Shown here one piece after another: positions 24,551 to 37,190 of a DNA stretch of 64,000 bases. Under the pieces are notes generated by a model. It made no database searches and was not told where the DNA came from. It saw nothing but the letters and a program-made list of their open reading frames with translations. The first letter of the stretch is position 1. Each line of letters starts with the position of its first letter. The DNA is from Oehlia diaphana (Eukaryota; Glomeromycota; Glomeromycetes; Glomerales; Glomeraceae), in the NCBI GenBank assembly GCA_003833135.1, contig QZLH01000403.1, positions 22,882-86,881 of the forward strand, given 5' to 3'. The position numbers and the translations under genes are program-made.

Positions 24551-25480
24551 CGTGGTTGTTTCATCCCTTATGGGTATAGTTTAATCCGAAGTATAATATA
24601 GGACCAACTAATATTATGTAATATGTAACAAAATAATATTTTACCATATTCAGAAATAACTCAACCAAATTAGTGAAACCTGCGTATTTTGAATAAACTT
24701 TATTAACTTAATCAATTTTTTTCAAGTTACACGAATTTATTGTAAGTTTATTATAAAGAATAGATTATTTACTTAAAAAATAACAATTATCATAAACAAC
24801 AATAATATTTAATTATTCTAATATTATTTTCTTGTTTCAACTAATGGACTAATATAAAAAAAAAAGTGTGGTAAATTTTGGTAAATTTTGTAACAAATAA
24901 TCAAATAATATTTTATAATGATATTATGAATTAAAATTATATGGATTTTTTAAAATTTTTTAAAAAAAATTGAGTGTTATATTAAATATTCTACTATTTA
25001 CTATGTATATAAACTTATATTCCAAACTTGATTATATTTAAATTTAAATAATTTAATTTTTTTGTTAATTTTGTTAATGAAATAAGATCATAATTAAGAT
25101 CTTAAGTTTTTCTTTAGAATATCTTTTTCATATTCTTATTTTGACCAGGACTGTTTTTTTTTTTTGATAACCATGTATTTCTTATTCTTGTTCATTTTTT
25201 TATGACTTCATATTTTGTACAGCTTTTTAGATGAAAAAGTCATTGAAATTTTTTTTTTTTTTTTTGATAGTATCTCTTGTAAAATGGATGTATTTGGAAG
25301 GATTAAATAAATTTGCTGCACACTTCAAATGAAAATAGACACTAGAATGATAATAAAATTTAAAGAGTAAAAGTACAATAATGTAATAAAAGAAAATTAT
25401 CAGGCTTCAGTAATGAAGTTAATTCAGAAATATAAAGAAAAAGTTAAATAATATGAAAATTTTGTAAATTTAATATAGGG

Positions 25481-25711
25481 CAGTGTATAAAATTCATGTG
25501 CACAATGTGTACATGTGCACATTTTAATTTTTTTGTGCACAATTTTTAAGATTTAATGTGCACTATTGTGCACAAAATTTTTTTAAAAATATATTAATAA
25601 GAATAGTAAAAATGCGCACTATTGTGCACAAAATTCTTTTGATTGTGCACAAAAAAAAAGTACCTTATGTGCACATGTGCACATATAATTTTTTTCGGAT
25701 TTTATATACTG
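25481..25711. mobile_element. hAT-like MITE, 231 bp, with 8-bp target duplication
   Basis: The left end is CAGTGTATAAAAT and the reverse-complemented right end is CAGTATATAAAAT, one difference in 13. Exact 8-bp direct repeats ATATAGGG flank it at 25473-25480 and 25712-25719. CAG-initiated terminal repeats and an 8-bp duplication are hAT hallmarks. The interior is a dense cluster of the palindrome GTGCAC (for example ATGTGCACATGTGCACAT). Subterminal repeats of that kind serve as transposase binding sites in hAT elements. No coding frame. Confidence 0.85.
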
Positions 25712-26384
25712 ATATAGGGTCCAATAAATAAGAACAAGTAGTCATCTTAAAAGTATTATCTAAAAGTTACCACAACATTAAAGGGAATTTGAATTATAAG
25801 ATGTGAAAAGTTAACAAAATTAGAAAAAAATAAGAAATTACCAAAATAAATAAAGTGAGAGATTTTAAGAGATAAATGAAGATATATTAAATATAAGGAG
25901 GAGGAGAATAGTTCTTGTGGTTGTTATATGTACTTCTTGTATATCTTTTACACTTATATCATGTATGTCCTTTACAATTAATCAATTAATATACAATAAA
26001 CTCTTATTAGATATCAAACTTTTTCTTATAATTCATTTTTTTTTTATATTTATTTCATTTTCTCTAATTTTTTTTTCTTAAACTAAATTTAATTTTAATT
26101 TTTAATTTAATTTTTGTATAATATTATAATAATGATGTTCAGCTTGGCTCTCTTCAGACTCAGAAGAATTCTTGTAATTGCATTTTAATATTGTGTATAT
26201 GATGACATGAACGCCAACATCCATGTAGCATCTTCAATAAGTCACCATTCAAAACACTATGTAATCTTTAAAATTCATTATTTCTGTCAAACATTGTAAA
26301 TGTTTTTCAAATATTTTTAGAATAAATAATAATATCATTAAGTGATCAAGGAATACAAAGAGTGGCTAAAAGAAAAATCTATTT

Positions 26385-26660
26385 TAAAATGTCTATCTGT
26401 GCTTTCCATCTCCTTTTAAGTTTGTCTGCTGCTTTATTCAATTCTACTCCATCATATCCTTTGGCTTTGTGAAAACTTGACATGATATTTTATTCTTTAA
26501 TAAGCTGAACTTTTCTTAATTCCATAAAGAACTTTTCCATAGTATATCAGAATGTTGCAGGAGCATTATATGGTCCAAATGGAAATTCATATGCATGATG
26601 TTCAAAATCCTGTAAGTTTGCTCCAAATAGCCTGATTACAGACAGCAGCTTATAATTAAA
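26385..26660 (-). pseudogene. Reverse transcriptase / RNase H remnant
   Basis: The minus-strand translation gives HAYEFPFGPYNAPATF, matching the (M)PFGL-NAPATFQ block of Ty3/Gypsy-type reverse transcriptases. It is followed closely by KAKGYDGVELNKAADKLKRR, which resembles the G..G...N..AD.L end of RNase H. Stops and deletions separate the two. The two motifs could come from different elements. The catalytic YxDD block was not found. Confidence 0.45.
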
Positions 26661-29600
26661 TTGAAAATTTCAATACATATTGTTCCCCACATGAAGGTAT
26701 TTGATCAATTTATCCCAGAAATCATGCATTGAAAATATAATATGGTTAGCATATAGTATATTAAATTTTGTTAGATAAAAGATATATATAATCAATTCTG
26801 TGATTGCTGAAATTGCTGTAAAGTCTAGTTAAAAGGTGTCAGAAACACAAGTAAATTGTTCTTCAGTCAAACAAAGGCAGGCCTTACCAGAGACTTTCTT
26901 AATATATTATGTCAAATATACTGTATAGAACAATAAATTGTTAAAATACATTATCATATTCAAGTAATAGGTAGATATTTCAAAATTCTTAGTTTGGCAA
27001 GAGGTTGGTGACTTGTTCCTTTAACAGATATTTGTGCTGTAAAACTTATTCATAATGCTTATTAATACTTTGACCTCTTTATTATACAGTTATGATTTTT
27101 CACATAATTAACTATACTACATCTTTTATCTCCTCCCCTTACTTTGTGTTATTCATATTTGGTCTTCTATATGCTCTGATAATAGTACATTCCAATTATT
27201 ATTAGTGAAACTTATATTATCCTGCTATATTATAGTATACTGTGTAAATTATATCACAATAATACACTAATTTTTTTGTAAAAACATATTTCTTCAAATT
27301 AAAAATAGCAGCATTTATGGGATTATAATTTTAATTATGTACATTTACTTGAAAATTAAAATTGATATCAGAATCACATGAGATTAATGACTGATTTATC
27401 AATTTTTGGTATTGCTTTACAATTTAAAAAATCTCTTCCCACCATTTGTAAGCTGATAAAATCAACTGTTTAGGAACTAGAATATAAGGCTGAAACCCAT
27501 CTGCAGGCTATTCCCACTTAAGAAATATCTCAAGAACCTTGCATACTATGATATCCAACTTCAAGTTGTTGGCCCTTTAACTTGTGAGCAGCTTTTAAAG
27601 CTTTGAAACATGCTTTGAGATTTTTTTGTTAGAAATTTAGAATGACAGCAAGTCATGTTGATTTTTAGAAGAATAAAATAAAGATTTTGCAAGAGGTTAG
27701 ATGCACTTGTTACCTTCTTAAAAAGAAGGAAATAACATTTTTTAACTTTCAGGTTACTTTTCCACTCTTGGATTTAAACGGGATGGCTTGTGTGTTTATG
27801 GAAGGTAGTTTATGCCCATTCACTTGAAAAACAGAATATATAACATCTTTGACCCTAGACGTGAATGTTCCTCGTCTGCTTCTATGTTGTTATACTAACT
27901 AGAATATTGTGAAAGAATGAGGAAAATGGTAAAAGAAAAAAATGGGTCTTAAATAAGAAAAAATGATCTAATTTCTTTATCAATGTTGCTAAAGGATAAA
28001 CAAATATAAGTAGGTCTTATATCTCAGCCCCTTGCATATTTATAAATTACTTTTTCAACAACTTGACCTGACTTAAAGGTCCACATTTTATTTGGATTGA
28101 GGTCTTGAAAGTATGATTAAAATGATCAAATTATCCATTATTATTCAATCTACAAATTTGATAAAGTTTTGTTTCTCATATATCTAAAGTGAAATAATTA
28201 ATTGTAAACTATTTTATCCTAGTTATTTTAATATTGCTTTTATATGTCTTATTACCAATCATCATGGGTAAATCTTTTAATACTCTCATAAATTATTGCC
28301 TTCAAAAGAGAAGTTTTTACATAATAATTTGCCTCTTTGTTTTTTATATCTAACTATTAAGAATATATTGTTCATTATTTAATAATTGCTTATTAAAAAT
28401 ATTCCCATCCAATGTTTAAACATATTTATAAATATGTTTTCAAAGAATAAATGCATAATATCAATAGGAAATGATCATGGAAATTTTGTAGATTTAAGTT
28501 CAAAAAAAAATATTAATTTATATTTTAATTGTTCTGTACTATTTAATATTAAAGTATAATTATTAATATCAATATTAATTATTATTATTTAATGATAGTT
28601 CATAATTTACTATTAAGAAGTTTAAAAATAATGATTTAATAATTTAATATTTTAAAATTTTATGAAAATTGGTGGCTTTATTCCAGTTCCAAAATGAGTT
28701 TAGAATTATTAAAAAGTTTATATTCGCTCTACTTCAATTTTCTCCTAATTTTTCAATGCTTGCAATATGCAGTATTGTAACCTTTTCCCTGAATTAAATC
28801 TTATCTAATTGATATTTTGTATTATATATAATATGATTTGAATTTTCAGCAATAAAACTATATTTTCATTGATATCTAATTTTTGTTTCCTATCAACATG
28901 ATATCTTAACTTTGAATTTTCGATTTATGATAATAATGAGTCATAATAAATAATCCATAGATGTGTAAGAAGATATTGTGAATAAGTAAGGAAAAAGAGA
29001 AAGAAAAGGTGATTCCTCATATATTCCAAAATATAGTAGGGTATCTAAGTATATTAGCATTGGAATTAAGTCAAAATAATTTTGGTCATCTTAGTATTTA
29101 ATGGCTGTATAGTATTTAATACTTTTAATCTAATCAGCATTGCATCCATATTAGTAAATATTATATTATTACATTATTATTTTTTTAATCGTTTTGATTT
29201 AATTGATGTTGCACTTAATAATAAAGAAATATTATCAGTTTAAATATTTCTTATATCTTATAATTTATAATATAACTGAAAAAAAATTATAGGAAACTAA
29301 TTGTATTTGTCAATATCAGAATAAGAGTTGTTGATAATAAAACTATTTAGAAGATCCAAATAACCCAGAAAGATGTTATTACTATATGTAACCACTTTAA
29401 TGCATTATAAATAGGATTTATTTGAATGAAACTTTAAATTTTGGTACTTGCTAAAAAAATTTTGCAAATTTTGACTTATAGGGTAAAATGTGCAGGATAA
29501 AATTATTAAATTCAATAGGAACAAAAAAAAAAAATAATAATTAATTCTAATCTCTTGTATTCATAAGCTTTAAAACTTGCTTGTGATTTCTTATTAGAGG

Positions 29601-29999
29601 TTTTGGAGCAATGACAATAATAATTGTTATAAGAGAAAATGTAGGTTTTTATAGAAAATTTTCTAATATACCCTCAATTCAATTTATATATAAATATTAA
29701 AATTCCATATATTTTATATCTATTAATTACTTGTTATGGATTTGTTCTCTAATAAATATTTGAAATTTATTTTTTAAAATCTGGATTAGTAAATAACACC
29801 AAAAACCATTTCTTCTATATATACTGCATCCCTTTCTTCAAATGTTGTATATTTTTATTATTTCCATTATCAAATAATCTAAAATCAAAATGCATTTTTG
29901 TATTTGATGAATTGCAGTATATATGATATAGATTAGTAACAATATTTGTTATTGTTATTGGTGCACTTTTAATCTAAAAGTATTATAAGCTTATCTCTA

Positions 30000-30125
30000 A
30001 TTCTGATATTATAATATTACTAGCACTTGAATTGTAAGAAAATCCTGCACCATATCACTTACAATTGGGAATTCATTTGTATATGATTGCCACCATAGAA
30101 GTGGATCAATATTTTTCATCAATTG
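30000..30125 (-). pseudogene. hAT transposase dimerisation-domain remnant
   Basis: From about 30119 downward the minus strand reads KNIDPLLWWQSYTNEFPIVS, followed by DMVQDFLTIQ. This matches the C-terminal hAT dimerisation motif (DPL.WW......FP.LS..A...L.I), after which a frameshift leads into an SASNIIISE segment where SERxFS is expected. The rest of the transposase was not recovered. It shows that autonomous hAT elements once occupied this block, fitting the hAT MITE at 25481. Confidence 0.65.
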
Positions 30126-31229
30126 GTAACTCAAGATAGTGATTTGATTCTGATGATTCCATTGTTAGAGGTAGGATGAATTTAATGCTAAGTTCTAGTA
30201 TGCTTTACTATTCTTTCTTTTTCATTGAAGAACACCCTTTAACATCTAGGTAGTTGTTAACTTAATATTAACTTGAATAAAAAAACTAACCAAATGGCTA
30301 AAAAGAATATTGAATAAAATTAACTAAATTAAATTTTTGCAGTAATCAGATCAATCCAAATCCTGCTTATATTTAACTACTTAAGTCCTGTGATGATTAG
30401 CAAAATGCAAAATTGTTTTAAATCTAATCTTTGACTCTACCTCTATCACAGAAAACTAATCCAAACCACTAATTATTTAAAAAATGAAATTTAGCCTAAT
30501 AAATTTTCCAAATTTTGTAATCTTAAATTAGTAACTTCACTGATTTGCAGAATTTGTACAACTAATCCCTCATCAATATTCTTGGTATTCTGCTATATGG
30601 ATATATTTTACACCCAAGGTTCAAATAGATAGTAAATTCTATGATTAAACTTGTAAATTCTTTTTATTTAAAAATAAAAAAAATTTTATTAACCATCTTC
30701 ATCAGAAGCAACATTTGAACTTTTTTCCATATCTGAATGCCTTTTTGATCTAGTAGACGGAGCATGAAATAAAAGGCTTATATTAACCAATAAAGTATTC
30801 TACAAAATATGAACTTACTGTAAGTAATTTAATCCATTCTGTAAACTAGCTTGCAATATTATTTCTATATGTCACTTATTAATTTACTTGTCTATTGATT
30901 AAATTCATTATAATATTTCAAATAGCATAGCAGAAAAAATAATATTTCCTTATTATTTTCTTGATTTTTCATCTTTCATGAATTTATACTTGCAAAATTT
31001 TATCTTAAATCCTTCCAAGATTTTTAAAAAGTTGTGCCTTGATTTGTTAATTTAATTGGGCTATTAGAATATCTTGTTAAGTAATATGATTGTAATTGAT
31101 CTCATTTCAATTCAGTATTTTGTGTTGTATGTATGATATTCCTCCAAATTCTTCTGGTCAATTTCATTTTAGATTGAGTTAAATCCTCTTGCATTTTCCT
31201 AATTTTACTGACCATCTTCTGAAATATTT

Positions 31230-32474
31230 TGCTTATCTTTAAATCTTTTTGGCATAACTATTACAAGTCATTCTACCCAGTATTATCAGCTTTCTTTTAC
31301 CTCTCTTTCCACAGTACAAATACTAAGTTCTCCTGTTTTATTTTTATGAACCTGATATCCACATTCCAATGCTTTTACTGTATTTGTAATATTCATCAGC
31401 ATGTGGTAATATTGCATCTGCTAATGAGTTCTTTTTACAAAAACTTAATATATTTATCTGATATGCCATCAATTTCTTGGTATTTGTTTTTATCAATATC
31501 TTCAGAACACATCACTACACCATTTTCTTCTAATGTTTTATAAGTCATTGAACCTCTATTTGTCAATCCATTGACAATATAATAACTCTTTGTTCAATAG
31601 TAAAAAGCTTTTATTATACTCAGTTTAGTTTCATATCTATAATATTTATTCATTATTAGTAGGTAATCTGGCAGTAGCTTGGCAAAACTTGTCTACTTAT
31701 CATTGATGAATTCAAGTCATTTAGTTTTTTTGGAATATCCAATTTCAAATTAACATATTGTAACTCCTTATGAAAAGGTGTATATATTATTGAATAAGTC
31801 TCTGGTTGTTGTAATAGTAGAGGTTATAGGTAGTAAAATTCATCTGCCATTTGCCAGTAGGATTCATCTGTTTGCAATTGTGATGGCTTTTTTTACTGAG
31901 CAATTCAAAAGTTTATAAAAAGTGTTTATTGCTATTAATTCCATTAATGCAATTGGCTTATCTTGATCTGGATGTTTTATTACAAAATCACAAAATGGAT
32001 GTTGTAATTCTCCAGCATCACAAGGTAAAGTTAGTGGTAACCCTGCATAATCTTGCAAAACATTATTATCTTTTATTACTTTTAATAACCATTTTGTTAA
32101 GATTTTCTATAAAATTTTAAGAGCAATAGTAATAATTGTGTAATTTGTTACCAATCTTTTAATCTGTTATCATAATTAGTTCTAATTGTATTTGAAATTT
32201 GCAAATTGATTTTCTTATAAATAGGTAAACCCATTCTTGAATTAGACTTTGGATCCAATAATACTATTACAAATAAATGCAATTTGTAAAGAAGGTATAT
32301 ATTCCTTAACAAATACTTTTTCAAGTATTTGTATTTAGCATTAATAAAATATGCAAATGACCTTCAATACAAAGTATTTCTAATACCCTCACTTATCACT
32401 TGAGAAGCTATTCTAAGTGCTTTTAAAGCTATTTCATCAGGTTTTTCTCTAACATTTCTTTTCTTATCAAACAT
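31230..32474 (-). pseudogene. Decayed protein-coding remnant, family unknown
   Basis: Several coherent minus-strand pieces lie in order: an ATG at 32474 starting MFDKKRNVREKPDEIALKAL, an unbroken piece at 31864-32058 (GLPLTLPCDAGELQHPF, then DKPIALMEL and KAITIANR), and a piece near 31430-31560 (SLADAILPHADEYYKY, SIGMWISG). Stops and frameshifts interrupt it. The text is too protein-like to be chance, but I recognise no family. A transposon-encoded protein is likely from the setting. Confidence 0.45.
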
Positions 32475-35454
32475 TTTAAAATAATATCAATAGAGCAAGG
32501 CGGAATGAGGAGTTTGAATATATAAATAAGTACAGTTAAACTTTCCTTTTAGTTAAAAAAGTTAATTATATTATTGGGCAACTTATAAATATGAATTAGA
32601 TATGAATTAATTTTATCAGCCCTCTTTGTCATTCTATAGTAGGTAAAATTTAAAAGATTATTTGATCCTTTTGAAGTGCCTATTGATTGGCCATATTTAT
32701 AGCACTTTCTTTATCTTTAGTCAATAACTTCAGTAAAACCTATTAGTAATAGGTGGAGTCCTGTTGGAACATGAATTCTAAATGATATTATACTAATTTG
32801 TTTGCCTCAATCTAAAAATCGTTTAATTCTCAATTACCTACATTTTCTTCAACATAGAAATTAGGATTGATTGACTCATTTTTATGGCATTTAATATTAT
32901 TATATACCAAAAAGATTATGTAAAAAGTAAATTTCAATCATTCCATCTATTGTTTTATCATACATTTCTTTATATATTCTTCTATTTTATCATTATCATT
33001 ATCATTGCTATTATTCATGTTCAAAATAGAGATACATAAGAAATCTTCAAATCTAGTACCAATTTTTGTTATGAGCATATAAAAATGAGTTATAATAAAT
33101 ACTCCAAAATAGTGGTAATCTTGGCTAATTTAATTGAGGTAATATATTCAATTATATTAATTGTTTATAGCCACTATACATGTACCTGCACTCCTAAGTA
33201 AATCCAATTTTTAAAGAAAATATAATCTGTAAATTTGATATCATATAATCATCTATAATTTTATTTCTTATTTCTTGGCTATTGCAGCATACAAAATAGA
33301 AACTCAATTCATGTACAGTAATCAAAAGAGTATGTTGATGCAGGATATACATACAATATGGTCAATTTTAGCAGCAAGGTTTTTAACAAGTACCTATTGT
33401 ATTCAATCATAATAGCATCTTCAGCACTTTCTTTATCATCCCATTGGCTTTGATCATATTTACATCATCTTCTCCTTTCTCAAAACTACTTTTGCTTGTT
33501 ACAATCAAATCATCAGATACTACAGCAAAGTATCTTCATAGATTTGGTGGAAGGAAGTTCATCAAAATTGAGTTCTTTATATTTTCCACTAATTATAATC
33601 TCCAAATGTTTGGGTTAGATTTAAGAAATCTATCCCAGTAGGAGCAGTACTACCACTAAGTTGTTCATCAACATGCTTGAGGTGGTAGATTGAGAATTGC
33701 TAGCTTGGCTTTGTGGATGCATAGTTTATAAAATTAATTTATATTTGAGAGGAATATATAAATAGCTTTATATACTGATATCAATCTTGTTTTAATAAAT
33801 GGTTTAAGTCTTTCACTTAATCTTTAATGTTTATACAGAATGCAAAATATACCTTTTCAAATCTTGTAAAAAAAATCCATAACAGATTAAAAGTTAACAT
33901 TAAAGGCAATCCTGCTCCCTTTATCTTTTTAGTATCTTTTGAACTTTGTTATTCTGGCAAATTGATAACTTGTAATACCTTATATTCTAAAATAATATTA
34001 AATAAATGATAATTTTATAAGATATTTCTAATAAAATTATGGACATGTACTTTGTAACTGGTAATTACATCCCACAGGTAATATCATAAGTACAATCTAC
34101 TGCTTTGCATTTTAATGTATTTATTTGCAATAATTATGAAAAATAATCTGCATAATAATTTTAACTAATAATAGTTAAAAAGGAATAAGTTCATCAGAAC
34201 GATAATTAGTTGCAAGTTGCAGATTAATTTTTTTAACATCCTACTCTCATTTTAATTTCAAGAATTAAGACACTTAATAAAAAAGACTTGTGTCTATTCT
34301 TACCAAAAATCTTTCTAAAGATTACATTATTTTTAGGACCAAAAAAGTTAACTATTGCTAAATTTCTAACTGGATTTAATTTGTTTTACAAATTCTTTGT
34401 TTAGCTGATGGATATAATTTTCAATTTGCAGATACACTAAATCCACCTCCAAAATGTCTGAAGAATATAATGAGTATACTCTATAAGAAATATACTAATA
34501 AATAACATTTACTTTAGTTAACAAACTACTAATAAATTCTCATTACTACTTTTATCTTTTGCTCCTGATAAAAAATTTAATCCTTCTGTATTTCTTTACA
34601 TAACAATAAGTCTTGCAATTATAAAAATGAGTCTTGGATTTTAACTGTGAGGTGCAATTATAAAGTAAAAAGTTTAAATATATATAATGTTAAAATATCA
34701 AAAATGAAAATAAATGTATAAAAAAAGTTGTAGAATATAAAAATATTTGAAGCATTTTTTATGCAATAATTTCCATCTTAAACCACTACCTTTCTATTGG
34801 GACAATTTTTAAACTGCTGGTAAACAGGGCATAATAGATATGATTAATTATATACAGTATTGATTATTTGAACTCATTATATTTAATATTAAATAAAACT
34901 ACAGAAATTTCCAGGGAATGGTGCAAGAGAAAATAGACATTTATGTTTCTCTTCATTAAAAATGGTAATGCTCTTCATAAAGACTTTGGAAATTATCTTG
35001 ATCATAATTATGATTTTTATGATTGTGAGAAAATTTTTTTGAATGAATTATATTTTTTCCAATAAACATCTGATATTATCAAATCAATAATTTTTTTATA
35101 ATATATAATTTGTGTATAGAATTAAAATGTTGATAAGATTCATGCTAGTTTTTGTTGAGTTGGCATATTTTAGATTTTGTAAAGCTTTTGATGCTTGAAA
35201 TTGAGCCTTTGATTTTTTCTGAGAAGTTTGATATTTGAGTGAGTTTCACCACATGTGTCTTCAAGGTCTAATATTTTTGATCATGTAATAGTCAGATCAT
35301 CTTTCAGCTGAGACCTTAGTTGAACACTGTCATGAAGGGAATCTTGTACTTCATTAAGTTATTTCTGAATATGGGTTAGATAACAACAACAACTTTCAAG
35401 TTCCTCTGAATTAAATTAAATATATATATATATGTAGTGGTTATAGCATGCATG

Positions 35455-35520
35455 TCCAAATCCTATTGGATGAAAAAATGGTCTGACCACAATCAGACCT
35501 ATGTCCAACCCCAATTGGAC
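35455..35520. repeat. Three consecutive small perfect hairpins
   Basis: TCCAA/TTGGA at 35455-35470 is followed by GGTCTGA/TCAGACC at 35480-35499 and GTCCAA/TTGGAC at 35503-35520. Stems are 5, 7 and 6 bp with loops of 6 nt each. A TA dinucleotide repeat lies just upstream and a GA-rich tract follows. Confidence 0.65.
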
Positions 35521-36992
35521 GGAAAAATAAAAAAAAAAAAATATTGAAAAAAATATTGAGAGAGAAAGAGAGAGGGGAGATCCTAAAGGTGCTTACAGTA
35601 GTACTGCTTATAGTACTTATATTTCTGAAAGTGGGCCTCTGGTGTTGATAATATTTTTATTATATTTATTAAGTGTTTGATGAATTGCACTTATTCTTGT
35701 AGTAATTTGGACATAATAGTTGTCTCCTTATTATTTTCTCTAGTTCTTGCAGTATCATTGGTTTCTTTAGATTTTTGTGTATAGTTATCTACTTTCTTAT
35801 TTTGCTTTAAAATAAAGAACTCTTATTTAAAAATAAATGATTATAATAATTTTCAAAGTTTTTACATAAATTTTCTAATTATTGTTTATGCTTATATCAT
35901 TGATAACATGAATCACTTCATACTCTTCTGAAACTGAATTGAAAATTTGTCTAAAGATCAAAGTTCATATTATATCAGATTTTTCAAACACTCAACTCTA
36001 TGTTTACTTCATTATATAATCCAGATAATTAGTAATAAATAACATTTTACTTGGTTGATTTTCAGTTTAAAGGTAATCAATAATAACAATCCCTCTAAAA
36101 TCCAAATTCTAAAACATAAATTATTGAATTTTCTTATAAATTGAATATTAAAGTATTATAAATAATTATCAATGCAAACAATATATAATTATTTTCATTT
36201 GCTGTTTTAGACAATAGCAATGATTGGAAAATTTTAGATTTTTCTATAAGAAATTTTATATAAATGAAATTATTGAAATCATTTTTTAAAAAGTGGTGAA
36301 AATTGAAAAGTAATAAATTGATATAATTTAGAGGTTGATATATAATTAAAAGTTAATAATATAATTAAAGTTATTAAAATAAAATAATATTATTTATATA
36401 ATTTTAAGGGTATAAAATTTTGTAGTGATTTCATAAACTTACAGTAAACTTACTTTTATATTAGGCGCTACTGCCAATGTTGTACTGTTATTGTTGCTGT
36501 ATTTATACAGCTGCTGCTACTGCTGATAGTAATACTTGCAGGATCATTATTTTTTAATTCTATTAATTTAGAATTAATTTTCTTCCTCAAATTCTGAACT
36601 TTAAAGCTAAATTCTTTTAATTGATTGAGGTCTCAAAGTCAAAATTTTTTCTTTAAAAGAATTGATTATATGTAGTATAGCTAGCTTTGAATGCAACTAG
36701 CAGGCTATGGATGTTGTTGAAAAATTTATTTATCCACTTTTTACAATAATTGTATACTTTGTATAATAAAGATTTTTAATCAAGATATTTATTAAAAAAA
36801 ATTAATTGATAGAAGGATGTTTAGAAGAGTGTTTTGATATTTATCTTTTGTTAAAAATCAAAATAAAAAAACAAAAAGATTCAAATCATCGCCATTTTAT
36901 AGAAAATCTTAGATATATATCTGTAATGCTGTATAAATACTGAGAACAGGATTAAGATTTCATCTTGCATTTTCCCATTGTTTTGTAGATAG

Positions 36993-37190
36993 TCAATGAG
37001 TTACTTCTAGATGTTTATACAGTGAGAAAAGCATCTTGTTAACAAAGTGTGTTCCTTGATTGGTCAATAACTTTTTAAGACATCCATGATGGCAAATGAT
37101 GTCTTCATAAAAGAAAGATACTACTGAAGTAGCTTTAGTGTTTGGTAAATTTGGTAAGGCATGCACTTTGGGCCACCTGGTTAAATATTT
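36993..37190 (-). pseudogene. Ty3/Gypsy integrase core remnant
   Basis: A continuous 65-codon minus-strand stretch reads KYLTRWPKVHALP, then VVSFFYEDIICHHGC and LLTNQGTHFVNKM, ending at TGA. It aligns without gaps to the conserved integrase core of Ty3/Gypsy elements (KY.TRW..A......A..V..F.YE.II.RHG.P...L.DQG..F). The second catalytic aspartate is replaced by asparagine (TNQG for TDQG). Stops bound it on both sides, so it is dead. Partial reading of 37200-37400 suggests the zinc-binding part lies upstream in other frames. Confidence 0.8.

Noticed and set aside
31229..31543. Plus-strand open frame of 104 codons
   Set aside because: It is the antisense of a coherent minus-strand protein remnant and has Cys/Phe/Leu-rich shadow composition.
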